From positions 53,774,742 to 53,838,741 of the forward strand of contig JAUPFV010000005.1 of the NCBI GenBank assembly GCA_036936605.1: 64,000 nt of DNA. The letters run 5' to 3'. The notes beneath the pieces are model-generated. The model did no database searches and was not told the DNA's origin. It saw only the letters and a list, made by a program, of their open reading frames with translations. This stretch comes from Limnanthes douglasii subsp. nivea (taxonomy: Eukaryota; Streptophyta; Magnoliopsida; Brassicales; Limnanthaceae). Shown here one piece after another: positions 11,301 to 23,389 of the stretch; position 1 is the stretch's first letter; each line of letters opens with the position of its first letter. The position numbers were made by a program, and so were the translations under genes.

Positions 11301-14300
11301 ATCTAAACGTCTACCTCTACCTTAAACTGGTCTCTTTTGTACATCTACTGTTAGATCATAACTAACTCTGTTGTCACATCATTGTAGTTTCTTTTGAATT
11401 ATTGTTATTGATTTCTCTCAGTACCAGAGTCATTCAGTAAAATTCACAATGAATATGCTTATTGAATTATGTGATACTGGTGATTGTCCGTCCTCTTTAG
11501 TTTGGTGAATTGGCCAAGTATGTCATTTGCATGGAAATTGACTGAGACTGTATTAAATGGTCTATGGTACTTATTGACATCATCTCTTTTAAAGATTGTA
11601 TCTAATCTGTGTTTTATGACTATCCATACACAATACATCAAGATATGGCATTTTGTATTTCTCAAAAGGTGCAATGTGCTTTGGCTTGTTTTTATGGAAT
11701 CTGTGAATATAATTTTCTGCAGGCTGACAGAAGCAATTCAATTAGTGCACCTGCTGGTGAATTTGTTGAGGCAAGTTATTCATTTTCACAAATAAATGTT
11801 CATTTTTCCTTCCATGCTGTCTACCAGTTACTGGAACTGATCAGTTTTCTATTTTTGAGGTTGTAGTCTTGAATCTTGTAATTTAAAAACTTCTCATTGC
11901 AATCAGGGCCAGAAAGAGATTGCAATAGAAGCAGCTCATTTTGAACAAGTTAGTGCTCCTAATGATGGATCTCTCAAGTCAGCAGTTGCTAATGGACAGA
12001 CCAAGGTTGTATCCTTGGCAGATTCAGACACAAAGGAGCATGGGGAACTTGCTGATCAATCAAACAATGTCGATACATCTAGCAATGCAGAGCCTGATGT
12101 CTTGGAGGCCGAGAAACTAGTAGTTCACTCCGGACTTGAGGAAGAACAAATTGTCACGGAAAGAGCAAGAAAGTCCAATTCCCAGAAAACTACCGACTCT
12201 TCTGACACTTTTCATGTTGATGGTATAATGGTAGACGAAGCAGTTCGAGACGGAAAAGGAGGTGGGAAAGACGTTCCAGGATTCTCTCGGGAAGATAACC
12301 ATGTTGAAGTAGTCATATCTTCTGAAAACAAACAAGAGACTGACGTCCTTTCAACTTTACCAAAGGCAATGGAAGATGACTCTGGGGATATTGCTTCTAC
12401 ATCTGCTGGTGAAACTGTTATTGCTAATTTAAAACATTCTAAGAACGCTTCAAGAAGAAAAAGAACGGTTAAGAAAGCAAAATTGCTGAAGGAGGTTACA
12501 CCATCTTATGAGGACATCTCTAAGAAGGCTTTAGAAGGGGACCATGATTCGGAAGCTAAACCGAGTAAAAAGTATGGTAAAAAGGTTGCTTCTAGGGCAT
12601 CTAATCAAGAGAAGACTCCAACCCCTACAGATGAAACCAAGAAGGTAAACAAAGACACAAGTGAATCGGAGGCAAAAGAAATGGAGCAGTCAAGTGAAAG
12701 GCTTGATACAGGTGGTAACATCATGGAAGGATCCTCCAAGCTGACAGAAGATACGAAAAAAAGAAGTCGGGGAAACGCTATCTTTGGGAAGGAGATGTCA
12801 AAAGCTTCTATCAGAGATAAAATTTTTGGTAAAAAGGTTGCTTCTAGGGCATCTAATCAAGAGAAGACTCCAACCCCTACAGATGAATCCAAGAAGGTAA
12901 ACAAAGCCACAAGTGAATCGGAGGCGAATGAAATGGAGCAGTCAAGTGAAAGACTTGATGCAGGTGGTAACATCATGGAAGGATCCTCCAAGCTGACAGA
13001 AGATACGAAAAAAAGAAATCGGGGAAACACTATCTTTGGGAAGGAGATGTCAAAAGCTTCTATCAAAGATAATGACAAAGTAAGTTATAAATGCTGTTAA
13101 GTTGTGATGCGCATTAGTATTCTTTTGTTACTCAAATGTTTCTATTCCACGATCGCTTGTGTTTTTGTAATTTTGTTAATATGATTGCGATCTCTCTCAG
13201 GAAACTATTTCTTCCCGGAAGTCCAGAAAATTGAGGGAAGATAATCACCGCTTAGGAGAGACCCCCAAGACAATGTTAAAGACTAAACAAACTCAAGGAA
13301 AGGAGCAGGTATGTTACTGCTATTTCTTTTATGAGGTACATGTTACAAGCTCTTCTATCCCCTTTTGTTAATTAAGAGCTCTTCATTTTGGACAACCGAA
13401 TCATTTTGAGGTATTTGTAGTTCCATTAGTAATTATCAAGTAGCAAGGTCACGTGTGTAAACATAGGGTACGGGAATTTCAAGTTTGCACTGGGTTCAAA
13501 CCTACACTATACGAATGAGGATATATAACCATAAATTGCTTAAAAAATTACTCTTTTAGCTAAGAAGTGATCTTTTCGTGCTGTGGCACGTCACATGCAA
13601 CATCTTGATACTCATTTGTTATGCTCTTTTAGAAATGAAGTGACAAACAATACTAACTGGTATGCAGTATATTTAATTTATCAAAGTTGTCCTTGCCTAG
13701 CAGTTAACGCTTCAGAGCAGTAAGATGTTTCCTGCATGAATTTATATTGCATTATGCTCCAAGAAGAGGATATATTGTAAAGAGTTATGTATTTGAATTA
13801 AATATATTTTATACATCATATAACATAACAAATGTATTTATTTGAAACAGATACTGGCCTTACTGTATCCTGGATCTGTCGAAATTCTGAATTTCCAGCA
13901 CCTATTTTCTTTGACCTACCCCATGACCTGGTTCCTTGGTTATGAATGATCAGTTTTTTCTCAGCCTTCTGCAAAATATCAATACTCTGTTCTGTGTTCT
14001 TGAACAATTTTATGTGGTTTAGATCTCCTTTAATAGGCTTTAAGGCTTTCATGTATTTTAAAAGCCTGTGCTCATGTTTGTGAATGATTTCTTACGCATA
14101 AAATTTGCTTTATCAGGAACCAGAGTTTTATAAAAATATACTTGGCACAAGAATAAGAGTTTGGTGGCCTCACGATAAGAGGTATACATTTTTTATAATC
14201 TCTCCATAATTGCTAATATCGTGCAAGCTTAGGATTTGGTTGTAGATGCTGTGTGCCTTTACAAATATTGGTATTCCATTGTGCAGTTCAGGACTTATGA

Positions 14301-15948
14301 TATAGGGCATCTGATTGCTATTCTTGTTATTTTCTGGTATAGTAATCTATTCTGAGATTCCACGTGGTTTGTAGTTTTTATACAGGTGTTGTTCATTCAT
14401 ATGATTCTGCCAAGAGGAGACATTTGGTAGGATTTTTCTTTTTGTTATTTTTGGTCTTCCTGTTTTTCTCCCTATGTCTGGTCTTCATGGCCCTTGTTTT
14501 GTTAAGTTCTGTTTACATTTAAAATTGCAGAGGAGTTTCTGTCATCATTTTACTTGAATGTGTTGTTGTCTTTCTATTCTTTTCTAGGTGTTGTATGACG
14601 ATGGAGAACAAGAGTTACTAATTCTTAAAAAGGAAAGGTGGGAGTTAGTTGAAGGCGGTGACTCTAAATCTGATGAGGTGAACTTTCTTTACTTGTGCAT
14701 TGCTTGATTTAACCAATATCCTTAATTACATGGGTATTTTTGGTTAACAGGAAGAAGGAGCTGAGCAGAAGAGGGTTGATGGTTTATCTGAGATGTGAGT
14801 GTTGCACGACTCTAATATTGCCTTTTAAGTGTTACTGTCTAAGCAATAATCTGAAATATTATTTGTAATTTGCTTTGGACTAGCTTTAGCAGTTGATTTT
14901 CCCAAGTGACTCAACGCGTGAGATAATTATTGTCATATATTACTCCTTTGCCGTGAATATCATGTTGTGGAAAGTGTTATTGATTAGAAGAATTATTGAC
15001 GTTCGATGCCTGGTTATTTGATTAGATTATGTTCCTGAGCTTTTTTTAGGCTGGATGGTCCCATCACCTTTTCCAGATGCTCTTTAGTGTCATGACTGGT
15101 AGTTTTGTGTAATGGTGTTGAGGCCAAGCATGCTACAAATAAATTTCTTTTTAACACTCAAACAAAACACTTCTCAAACGTTTCTTTTATCCCTCAAGTG
15201 TTAGGGATTTACATTCATATATAGTTTCCCTGCTGTATATTCCTTTCTAGTAATTCTCTTATGTAGAGGAAAACATTAAGCAGGGCCCCGAAGAAGAGTG
15301 CAAAAACAAATGTTGACCAGTCTACCAGGAAAGACAAGAGTAATACTTTGCCAAAAGGGTGGGTAAATGTTTTAATCTTCTTCTTGTTCAATATTCTGAT
15401 CTTTAAAGATCTGGTGATGAATTACATTCAGGGGCATAGGAGCTTCACCCAGCAAATCTAAAGCTGCAGCAACAAAATCTGGTTCGAAATCTAAGGAAGT
15501 CGACAAAGTTCAAAGCAAGTCAAAAGATTTTCTGAAATCTGATAGCAAATCAGATAATGAAGGTGTTGGGAAAAGTCAGGAGAAGAAAAGCAGTCGTAAA
15601 TCTAATACTCCTACCAAATCAGCGAGCCAATCCAAGGTTGATGACACTATTGCACCCGAGTTTGGCAAGTCGAAGCAAGGTCCCGCAAAAGCTATTACCA
15701 AATCCAAGCAGGAACCTCTGAAGAGTTGTTCTAGAAGAATGGATAAACGTGCAAGAAGTGATGACCAATCTGGTATTGATAAAGGTGCTAAGAAGGAAAA
15801 GTCTGGCTCATCTAAACCAATAGAAGAAAGTGATGATGAAGGATCAAGCAAGTCGGCTGAAGCATCAAAAATCCTAAAAAGGAAAACACCTGTCTCATCG
15901 AAGGAACAAGGAAGTAGTGCAAAATCTGAGAAAAAACGAAGGCGATGA
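8355..15948 (+). CDS. PDS5C: sister chromatid cohesion protein PDS5 homologue, PDS5C type (spliced, ~998 aa)
   Basis: Cohesin regulator of the plant PDS5C family: nuclear, acts on sister-chromatid cohesion, recombination and repair (family knowledge). Exons read by eye: 8355-8456, 9549-9752, 9888-10069, 10544-10670, 10746-10940, 11723-11770, 11907-13079, 13201-13308, 14117-14181, [unresolved microexon], 14386-14426, 14588-14677, 14751-14794, 15269-15358, 15432-15948. ATG 8355 sits in AATCCATGGCA. Residues ~35-205 form the conserved HEAT-type part, with VDVKVAVASC, EITRITAPEAPYDDDQMK and VRSCVVMLDLEC. Residues ~287-713 are acidic/basic low complexity with an 84-residue duplication. A Tudor domain lies at ~722-775 (RIRVWWPHD, then SYDSAKRRHLVLYDDGEQE, then LKKERWELVE). 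The tail is Lys/Ser-rich and ends KKRRR, a likely nuclear signal. All junctions keep frame except exon 9 to 10, which needs an extra 3n+2 nt. Length is typical for the family. Confidence 0.85.
11771..11906 (+). other. GC-AG intron of the PDS5C-like gene
   Basis: The exon 6 end reads GTTGAG followed by GCAAGTTATT, the classic strong form of a GC donor (AG|GCAAGT). The acceptor is CAATCAG at 11900-11906. Splicing here joins exon 6 (16 codons) and exon 7 in phase 0 and keeps the frame open into the long exon. No GT donor nearby would do this. Confidence 0.75.
12579..13079 (+). repeat. in-frame 252-bp tandem duplication in exon 7
   Basis: Unit 1 is 12579-12830 and unit 2 is 12831 to the exon end at 13079. 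Each begins with AAAAAGGTTGCTTCTAGGGC. The period of 252 bp equals 84 codons, so the protein carries two near-identical blocks (residues ~511-594 and ~595-677). The units differ at only a few positions, for example GAAACC/GAATCC and GACACA/GCCACA. That suggests a recent duplication, or homogenisation, of a low-complexity charged segment. Confidence 0.95.
14182..14385 (+). other. interval needing a Tudor-domain microexon
   Basis: Exon 9 ends with two spare bases (AAG AG). Exon 10 starts in the frame that needs one base before GT GTT GTT CAT. Direct joining gives a stop within seven codons. PDS5-type Tudor domains have a short aromatic segment (F/Y-Y-x-G) here, so a small exon of 3n+2 nt, probably 11 nt, is expected. 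The best match is GACTTATGAT at 14292-14301 after TTCAG, giving Arg-Thr-Tyr-Asp, but it is followed by ATAGGG rather than a GT donor. Either the real microexon was missed or this allele is damaged. Confidence 0.5.
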
Positions 15949-16530
15949 TCATCTCACATATCATGTTCTTGTACCTGGTTTTTTATTTTTGTTCAATGTC
16001 AAGGTGGCCTACACAGTTTAGTTGCGACTCATGATGCACTGTGGAATTTCCCCAAACAGATTTCTTCAAGGCTGCGCTACGTTGGTCGTTGTTATATCCT
16101 TAGTTGGGTTAGTATTAGTTGTAGAGCCGGTAAAGTGGTTTTTTGTTGGTGTTTATTGTATTTAGGAAACTTTCTTCTCTACTATGTCTGGCTAGGATGT
16201 GGCTGCTGAAGGATGTTTATAAAATTGTATTAGATTTGGTATCTGTTTTCTTGCTGCTTTGTTTTTCTTCTATTTCCGTTCTCGTAGTAGGATTGTGTTA
16301 AGTTTCTATTCCAGGTCAGACCTAAAACCATATTAAAAATTGAGTTTGAAAAATGTATTTTGAACATTTGTGAAATGAAGGTTTAGTCTATCTATAAAAA
16401 CTCGGTAGTGAAAAGTTGACAATGTGAAACTTTTTGGTCGTCACTTTGAATTCGATATTTTGGTTCCGGCCTCTTAGGTTTTATTATTATCTAAAATTAT
16501 TTTGCTTACTAATCTTTTGAGTTACGCACA
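15949..16530 (+). other. 3' UTR and downstream flank of the PDS5C-like gene
   Basis: Non-coding, T-rich sequence after the TGA. I see no clear AATAAA; the TATAAAATTGTAT stretch near 16218-16230 could serve as a near-upstream element. The LINE poly(A) tail begins at 16531, so the LINE sits tail-to-tail with the gene, about 580 bp from the stop codon. Confidence 0.4.
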
Positions 16531-18530
16531 ATTTTTTTTTTTTTTTTTAATAAAAAAACAAGACTTTATTAACGAACTGAAATGCTTTACAAATAAGAGG
16601 ACCAATGATAATAGGCCCAAAACAACCAAAATACAAAAATTGGCGCCAAAACTTTCCGCCAAAACAAAGAATCAACATTTGGGTAAGAAAACCCAAGGGT
16701 CAGCACCCAAAGGACAGCTCCCAAGTCATAACTCCAAAGAAACAGATATTTTAATGCATACTCCAGCCTTATCACACAGCACCACAGCATCAATGACCCT
16801 CCATCTTCCATAATACATCATCGAACACATTGATTTCCAGCCAACCCATCAACACACCATTAAGCTCTCCGCATTGTCAAGCACACAACATCAACACCAC
16901 GACACCAATCCTGCAAAAACAAGACAAACTACAGCAGCATCCATACTTACTAGACAATATAGCCTAAGTTCAAACTTTCAAGAAAAACAAGAGCAATCAA
17001 ATCGGAAGGAGCATTATGCTGCTGAAAACTTTGTTTTTGCTTGCATTTCAGGGTCCATTTGGCAAGCCAATCGGCTGCTTGATTCTGGACCCTTGAAATG
17101 TGCTGAAAACACATGTTTCTATCCATAAGATTACGACATAAAGAGAGATTAGGGTCCTCAAACACAGAAGTGGCATTACTAGCAAGCTGATTAATAAGAA
17201 TAAGAGAATCAGACTCTACATCTATGGATAACCAGTTATTCATGTGACAAGCAGAGAGACCTTGAAACATAGCAACAGTTTCAGCTTGAAGAGGAGACAT
17301 TTTACCTAACAAATTACCAAAAGCTTGCAAAATATCACCATCACTATTCCTGAAAATCAGACCCGATGCACCCTCACCATTGCTAGCACAGGAAGCATCA
17401 ACATTCAATTTCACACGAGGCTGAATAGGAGGAATCCATCTAAGGTATTGAGGCACACTTCTTTTGACACTAGAACCACAGCCCAAGCTCACACCAGCCT
17501 CTCTAACACTAGACCAATGCTTGTAACTAAGATAACCATTAATATCAGCATTTCTAACAATATTTATAGTATAGTCAATGGCCCAAGAAACACTTAATAA
17601 GATCCCCTTATGCTTGTAAGCATTTCTAGCCTTCCACACAACCCAGCAAATCACTTGAGGCACAAGATGAGTAACATGAAATTTGGTTCTAGAAAGCCAA
17701 AACCAGCACCTAAGAACATGAGACAAGACCATAGACCGACTGATTTTAACTTTGAAAGTAGTTGAAAACCAGTTCCAAATCTGCCAAGCAAACGTGCAAT
17801 TAACAAAGACATGATCTTTATCCTCACAATTATCACAAAACACACACTTAGAAGCAAGACACACATGCCTTCTCATCATAACACTATCAAGGGGAATAAA
17901 ATTGTGAAGCAGTTTCCATGTCATAAAAGAAAATTTCCTAGGTATTTTTGAGTTCCAGATAGCCTTAAAAAGAGGAGAAGAGTTATGCTTAGCTCTTAAG
18001 CTTTCCCAGGTTTTCTTGAAGTTGAACTCCCCATTATCAGAGAGCCTCCAACTGATAGCATCATCTCTGTCAGTTATATGGAGCATGTTGATCATAGCCA
18101 ATCTGTCAGGTCCAATGATCTCCTGCACCTCATTCAAACACCAAGAATTGTTTTGCCAAAAAACATTAACATTCACATCAAGATACCAATATATATTAAG
18201 ATCAGAAGCAAAAGCAGTCAAGTTATGCCAAGACTCCTTCCAAAAATCAACTCTACCTCTACCAAGAACCCAAGTGACATTCCTGTCAGCCGGGTGTCTA
18301 ATACCACAGAGCCTTCTCCAAACCAATGAACCCTTAATGCAGGCATAAAGAGGGTGAGATCTTTTGCAATAGATGTCATTCATGACATTAGACCACAGAC
18401 AGCTATTTTGCCTAAACCTGAACCAAAGCTTCTGAGAGAAGGAGTTCTGAATGTCAAGCAAACACCTGACATTTAAACCTCCCTCTCCAAAAGGCTTACA
18501 GATGGCAGACCAAGAAGACCAATGAATTCA
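16531..18530 (-). mobile_element. 5'-truncated L1-type LINE with poly(A) tail
   Basis: A plus-strand T-run at 16531-16548 is the poly(A) tail of a minus-strand LINE. A ~400-bp 3' UTR (16550-16949) follows, then the ORF2 C-terminal half. The element breaks off near 18530 inside the region after the reverse transcriptase catalytic core, as expected of an incomplete target-primed insertion. I did not find a convincing target-site duplication. Confidence 0.85.
16950..18530 (-). pseudogene. LINE ORF2 C-terminal part: zf-RVT and RNase H domains
   Basis: An uninterrupted minus-strand reading (503 residues from an internal Met at 18461; the frame stays open to about 18530). The order is: the conserved linker after the reverse transcriptase (GGLNVRCLLDIQNSF, then KLWFRF), a zf-RVT segment with a run of Cys/His (CVFCDNCEDKDHVFVNC), then an RNase H domain. 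RNase H carries NVDAS, then the QAET acid, then the ESDS acid, and ends with ADWLAKW. The catalytic YADD core and endonuclease are missing because of 5' truncation, so it cannot move by itself. The open frame suggests a fairly young insertion. Confidence 0.85.
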
Positions 18531-18577
18531 TTGATCCCTGATTAAACTTAGTTCTCCAAAGAAATTACAAATAAATT

Positions 18578-18672
18578 AAATTAAGTCAAATACGTATTTA
18601 CAAATAACATTTAAATTAAGTCAAATACGTATTTACAAATAACATTTAAATTAAGTCAAATCCGTATTTATA
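18578..18672. repeat. 35-bp tandem repeat, about 2.7 copies
   Basis: The unit AAATTAAGTCAAATACGTAT... starts at 18578, 18613 and 18648. The first two copies are nearly identical and the third has a C for A change (AATCCGTAT). Confidence 0.9.
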
Positions 18673-18701
18673 GATTATTATATGTAGAGACGTGTCAGGT
18701 G

Positions 18702-18726
18702 TATATATATATATATATATATATAT
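18702..18726. repeat. (TA)n microsatellite
   Basis: An uninterrupted TA dinucleotide run of about 12 units. Confidence 0.95.
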
Positions 18727-19103
18727 TAAGGCTTTACATAGTAGTATACTACTATGATCGCTATCAATTTTATATTATTTTTAAAAATTCTATTATAATA
18801 ATTTTTTTATTATAGTTACTATTAATTATTATTACCGTTTGATTATAAATGTTATAAGTATTTTTATAATTTGACGATTATTAGTGATAAAATAATTATT
18901 ATTCTTATAGATTTATAGTTTGATTATACTATAATTTTTGTAGTTTGTTTATTTTTATAGTTATAAATTGTGATACGTTGTTACATTACAAGATTGAAGA
19001 AAATAAATTTTATTGATTTAAGTCTTTCACAATTTATACCGACTATGAGTTGTACAAATGTTTACAATTTTAAACTACCCTATTAAAATGTCTATTACAA
19101 ATG

Positions 19104-19936
19104 TCATTCATCTAGCCAAATTCCGTTATCCTCGTCAAGATCTCCATCATCACATCCATTTGCAACAATTTCAGCGATAAGATCTCGTTCCAGATCTACT
19201 TCAATATCTCTAGGAAATTCATTGAAGATGTTGCTTGGATTCTCTTCCATCTTATACTATTCGTCTTGCATCCTATGATAGGTCGTAGTCCCATTTTTTT
19301 TATTGCTACAAGTACTCCAAGTGCCCGCCTGTCAATCTTGTTCGTTTAGTCGTGTATTGCAGTTTGGTCTGACTAAATGCACATTCACTTACTACTGTAA
19401 ACATAAGTATTGAAAAAGTCTCCCCGACTAACCTGCAAAGAATATGAAACTCGTATTCTTCCGAATTCCACCACCTTAAGATATCAAGTGAGTTGTTCTC
19501 GTCATACTAATGTAACTGAAATGGAGTGTTCAAGTATCTAACCACTTCGTTATCAGCTTGATGAGTTTATCTTGTCACCCCACTATTTAACATTACAATT
19601 TTAATATAGATAGGGAAACTTCTGCCTCTCCCCTATTAATACTAATACCCACCATATTTGAAAATGTAGCATTTATACTTCTCTCGTATTTGTCAACATA
19701 TTCATTATACATTATATAAAGATAAGCATCAATTTCTTGAATATATATATCAAGGTCATAGGTTACGTCACGAAGTTGTATGGTTTTATAAAAACAAGTA
19801 ATTAAAAAGGTAAAAGCCGACTATTTTTTAAAATGATAAAAATGCACCAAATAGTATAAGCGTATATGATGCGATGAAAATACTTGTAAAATTTTATTCC
19901 ATATGGGGCACCAATTTGCGACATACATTCTTATCC

Positions 19937-20004
<68 letters not shown>

Positions 20005-20107
20005 TGCATGGAAATATTAGTAATTGCATAAAAGGGCCAAGTGAATGTGAGGAGTATATTTGTGTAGAATTGTTTTTAGTTGCATCTTTCAACAACCTAA
20101 AGAAGTT
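19104..20107 (-). pseudogene. hAT transposase, C-terminal half (decayed)
   Basis: Minus-strand relic. At about 19470-19320 it encodes the hAT dimerisation signature: a Cys-Arg-Leu-Val-Gly-Glu segment, then FTVVSECAFS, matching the family pattern (mARD...TVASExxFS). It ends in an acidic tail rich in Asp/Glu with a stop at 19104-19106, typical of plant Ac-like proteins. Upstream (19790-19600) lies a YLYIMYNEYVDKY-like stretch. Stops and a long (TA)n run at 19940-20001 interrupt it. The rest of the protein resumes beyond the 2.5-kb repeat, at 22627. Confidence 0.6.
19940..20001. repeat. (TA)n microsatellite
   Basis: About 31 uninterrupted TA units. Any open frame through it on either strand (Tyr-Ile repeats) is an artefact. 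Confidence 0.97.
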
Positions 20108-22626
20108 TGATTTTATAGCCAAACTATTTGAAACCATACACTCAGTAATTAAAGTTTACTTTTTTTAGTATACTAGCCGTTGTGGTTATTGCCCCCATTA
20201 ATGATGATTTATCTTATTTTCTCAAATCAAACAATTAATCACCTGTAAAAATTACTAGCAAATTTAAATATTAATATGATAAAATATGTGGGAAGATGAT
20301 AATTTATATTTATATTAAAATTTTAGAACTATATATATTTTTAGCTATGAAAGTAAATATTTGTTTAGTTAGATGTGAAATTACGTTATAATAGGTTATG
20401 GAAATACAGAGTTGGTTTGAAAAAAATACTAGTGTAACTAGTTGGGAAATTATGTCATAATAGGTTGCATAATTATGTTTTAATTGGCTATGAACTAACA
20501 ACTTTCGTTGTGAAAATAGAAATATGTTATGAAATTATAAAATTGCAATAAGAGTGTGAATTTATTATTTAATTGGTTGTAGAATTACGTTATAAATGGT
20601 TGGAATAATAAAATAATATATAAATAAATAAACGATAATATAAAATTAATACTCGAAATAAAAGGAAACAATATAGTTTAGAGACATACAACTTTTATAA
20701 AAAAAACATAGTTAAAAAATAAACTAAACGTTTTATGCTCGTCCGTTTCATGCAAGATCTTCTTTAGTTTGATGCAAGATGTCATTCTGAATGCATTTTT
20801 ATAATAGCTAGATTCCCGTTATGAGTTTTCTAACATAAATTTTAAGATTAACATTAATATGTTCGTTAATTTTTGTTTCCAGATTTTCAATTCGTTTAAT
20901 GATATTTTCGTCTAGATTCATATCTTCTGACTTCAAATTAAAAAGAAATACAGGTTTGTCAAACTGTGGTTGGGTAATTATGTGCAATAATATTATGGAA
21001 ATTTATTTTTAAATGGATTAACATGGTTGCGTAATTGTAAGTAAGTTGATTGTGTAATTGTGAGAACCTGTATGCGAATTTAGATTTTGGTTGCTAAAAA
21101 AGGAATGAAGTTACGCATTGTAATAAATTTTTCAAATTATTTAATTATTTCATGAGCATTTTTTTCTACAATCTGAAATGTATTTTTGATTATTAATGTG
21201 GAGAATACTGATTCTTTTCCCATTTACTTTCTACGTTATAAAGTTAATATACATGTAGATTCATATTGAAACTAACTGTTATTTTTGGTTGTGTAAATAC
21301 GTACAACTCACTTATGAAAAACGAATTTTTACCTAGAATCTTAAAAAGAAGCACAAGTCGTTCATAGGTACTAATTTGTATATTTTATTGTGTGAAAATG
21401 TATACTGATCAAAACCAAACATGAATTTGTTTTAGGTCAAACATATAATTACGAACACAATAATTGAAAAATTTAAGACGAAAGAGAGTAATTTCATCAT
21501 GTAAATATGATTTTGCAGTTGCTCCGTGCTGAATTTTTTTTAGAATTCACTGAATTTGTTGCAGTAGTAAATTGGGATTTTGATTTTTGATTTTTTGATT
21601 TTTCGATGAGAGAGAGATATTGATTTATGGGTTTTTGGTATATTTTATGCAGCATGTTATTTTTCGTAAACTTAAAAATTAAGGTTGTTATTGGTAGTTC
21701 TAATCTTTTTCGGATTGTTATTGGTAACTTACCTATAGTTTAAAAAAATATCTAAAAATTCCAAGAACTTTATAAATATATTTAAAAAAATCTAATATAG
21801 TTGAAAGATCTAACAAAATATATAAAATATATAATAGTTGAAATATCTAAATATTTAATGACTCCAACAACTCTAAAGATATAGTTCATTAATTCAGTAA
21901 ATTATTAATTGAAAGATCTAATAAACTATTTAAAATATCTAAATATAACAATAACGAAACATCAAATAATTTGTTTATTATATACATAAATATGGTAAAT
22001 AGTTAGATGCAATGATTCTATAACGACGTGAATCTATAACGACATGAATTTGTAACGTTGTGACTGTTTTAAATGTGACGTGACGTGCCATCACGGTAGA
22101 TATCACTAACCTTACGATAGTCCGAAATATCATAATAATTCTTTTCTATCCAATTTTTTGTTTTTAGATGTTATATTTTTCAAACCACAGTTCAAAAAAT
22201 ATACGAAAATACCATTGATTTTTTTAAGATCAACAAAACTAGATCCATGGAAATATTTTTTAAAGATTTTTTATTTGCAAAATTATGAACAATTTGCTTG
22301 CGAATTTCGCCTTGAAAATAATTCTCCAAACATATCACTCATGGATTTCATTTTGTTCATCTTTAAAAAATAAAAATAAACGTGTTTTAGATTTTTTAGG
22401 TTAGGTTTTGAAAGATATAAAATTTTGAAGGTTAAAAATAACCAATTGTTGAAAGGTGTACGTGAATGTGTTTTCAGAAGTATTCTCGGAAGAATTTATT
22501 TTGCATGTTAGGTAGTTTTCAGTAATTTGAAAATTATCGAGGTGGTTGTCGTAACTTACGCATTATATTATGCTTCAGGAATTGCGAAACGCCGAATTTT
22601 CTTATCATCCAGGTCTATCGAGATAA
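20108..22626. repeat. 2.5-kb dispersed repeat, copy 1
   Basis: It is nearly identical to 27062-27574 plus 35704-37749 (copy 2, split by a Tat element). Both start TTGATTTTATAGCCAAACT and both end CATCCAG-TCTATCG; flanks differ on both sides. It is non-coding. It contains many spaced variants of GGTTGCGTAATTACG and AATTACGTTATAAT. The copies differ by scattered substitutions and small indels, such as GTGAC unit number near 22078/37173. I find no terminal inverted repeat, no TG..CA ends and no convincing TSD. The boundaries sit within hAT transposase coding relics, so this copy seems inserted in a hAT element. Confidence 0.85.
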
Positions 22627-23255
22627 TTCAGTTATCATACGTATTCCATCTTTTGCATCTAATTGAAGTGTATGGCACATACATTTAGTATGACACATTT
22701 TAGGAAATACAAGGTTGCTATCATTTTTAAGATACTCAATAGCTCCTCACAGATGCATTATCGAATCAAATAAACACAATTTTATTTTTAGTTTGAAATT
22801 TATTCATACATTCTAACATGCTGTCTTTAATGACAGCAACAATGTGCTTGCCAATAAATTAAAAAAACACACTTCTTATATGGAGTATCCATTTAGAATC
22901 CATCTAATATAAAGTAATACACATCCTATCAAAATCATTAAATGTCGTTATATCACTAGTCAAAGAAATATTCCATAACAAAGCTAATATAGTATCATGA
23001 ATGATTTATTTTTAATTTATATAATATTTAAAAATTTATGATCTCATATAGGTACATGGGACACATGTGGCTCTTGGGTCTACCCTATTACACATCCAAT
23101 TAATATATCTCCAATTATCACCAAAATTGAACGGTTATGAAGTACCAACAACATATATCATGGTTTGTTCCCTATATGTATTTTGATTAAAAACAAAAGC
23201 ATTATCAATTTGAGGATCTATTAGCCCCACGATCAAGGTTAGTCGGGGTATTTCC
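22627..23255 (-). pseudogene. hAT transposase, N-terminal/central part (decayed)
   Basis: Minus-strand relic of an Ac-like transposase. About 23190-23050 encodes a REQTMIYVV...PF segment (family: mII..E.PF..VE). About 22980-22880 encodes LTSD...ITLY-MDSKW (family: LTtD.W...vTahyID.dW). About 22690-22630 encodes CHTKCMCHTLQLDAKDGI (family: RCaaHiLNLiVkDGL). The order and strand agree with the C-terminal half at 19104-20107, which would follow directly if the 2.5-kb repeat were removed. Several in-frame stops are present. Confidence 0.6.
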
Positions 23256-23389
23256 TCACTTTCGTTCCTTTTGAAAGATTTTTTAAAGTATGAAATAATT
23301 AGTAAAAGGATTGTGTATTTTCATAAAGTATGAAAATACTAGTAATTGAAATAAATATCAAATAATAGCATAAATAAATAAAAGGCAAG

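Noticed and set aside
12117..13078. Minus-strand frames inside PDS5C exon 7
   Set aside because: Shadows of the coding strand; Ser/Phe-rich reverse readings of Lys/Glu codons.
14292..14301. Calling GACTTATGAT confidently as the PDS5C microexon
   Set aside because: It follows an AG and gives a fitting Tyr-Asp, but no GT donor follows; left as a candidate only.
19821..20009. Open frame of Tyr-Ile repeats on the minus strand
   Set aside because: It is a translation of the (TA)n microsatellite.
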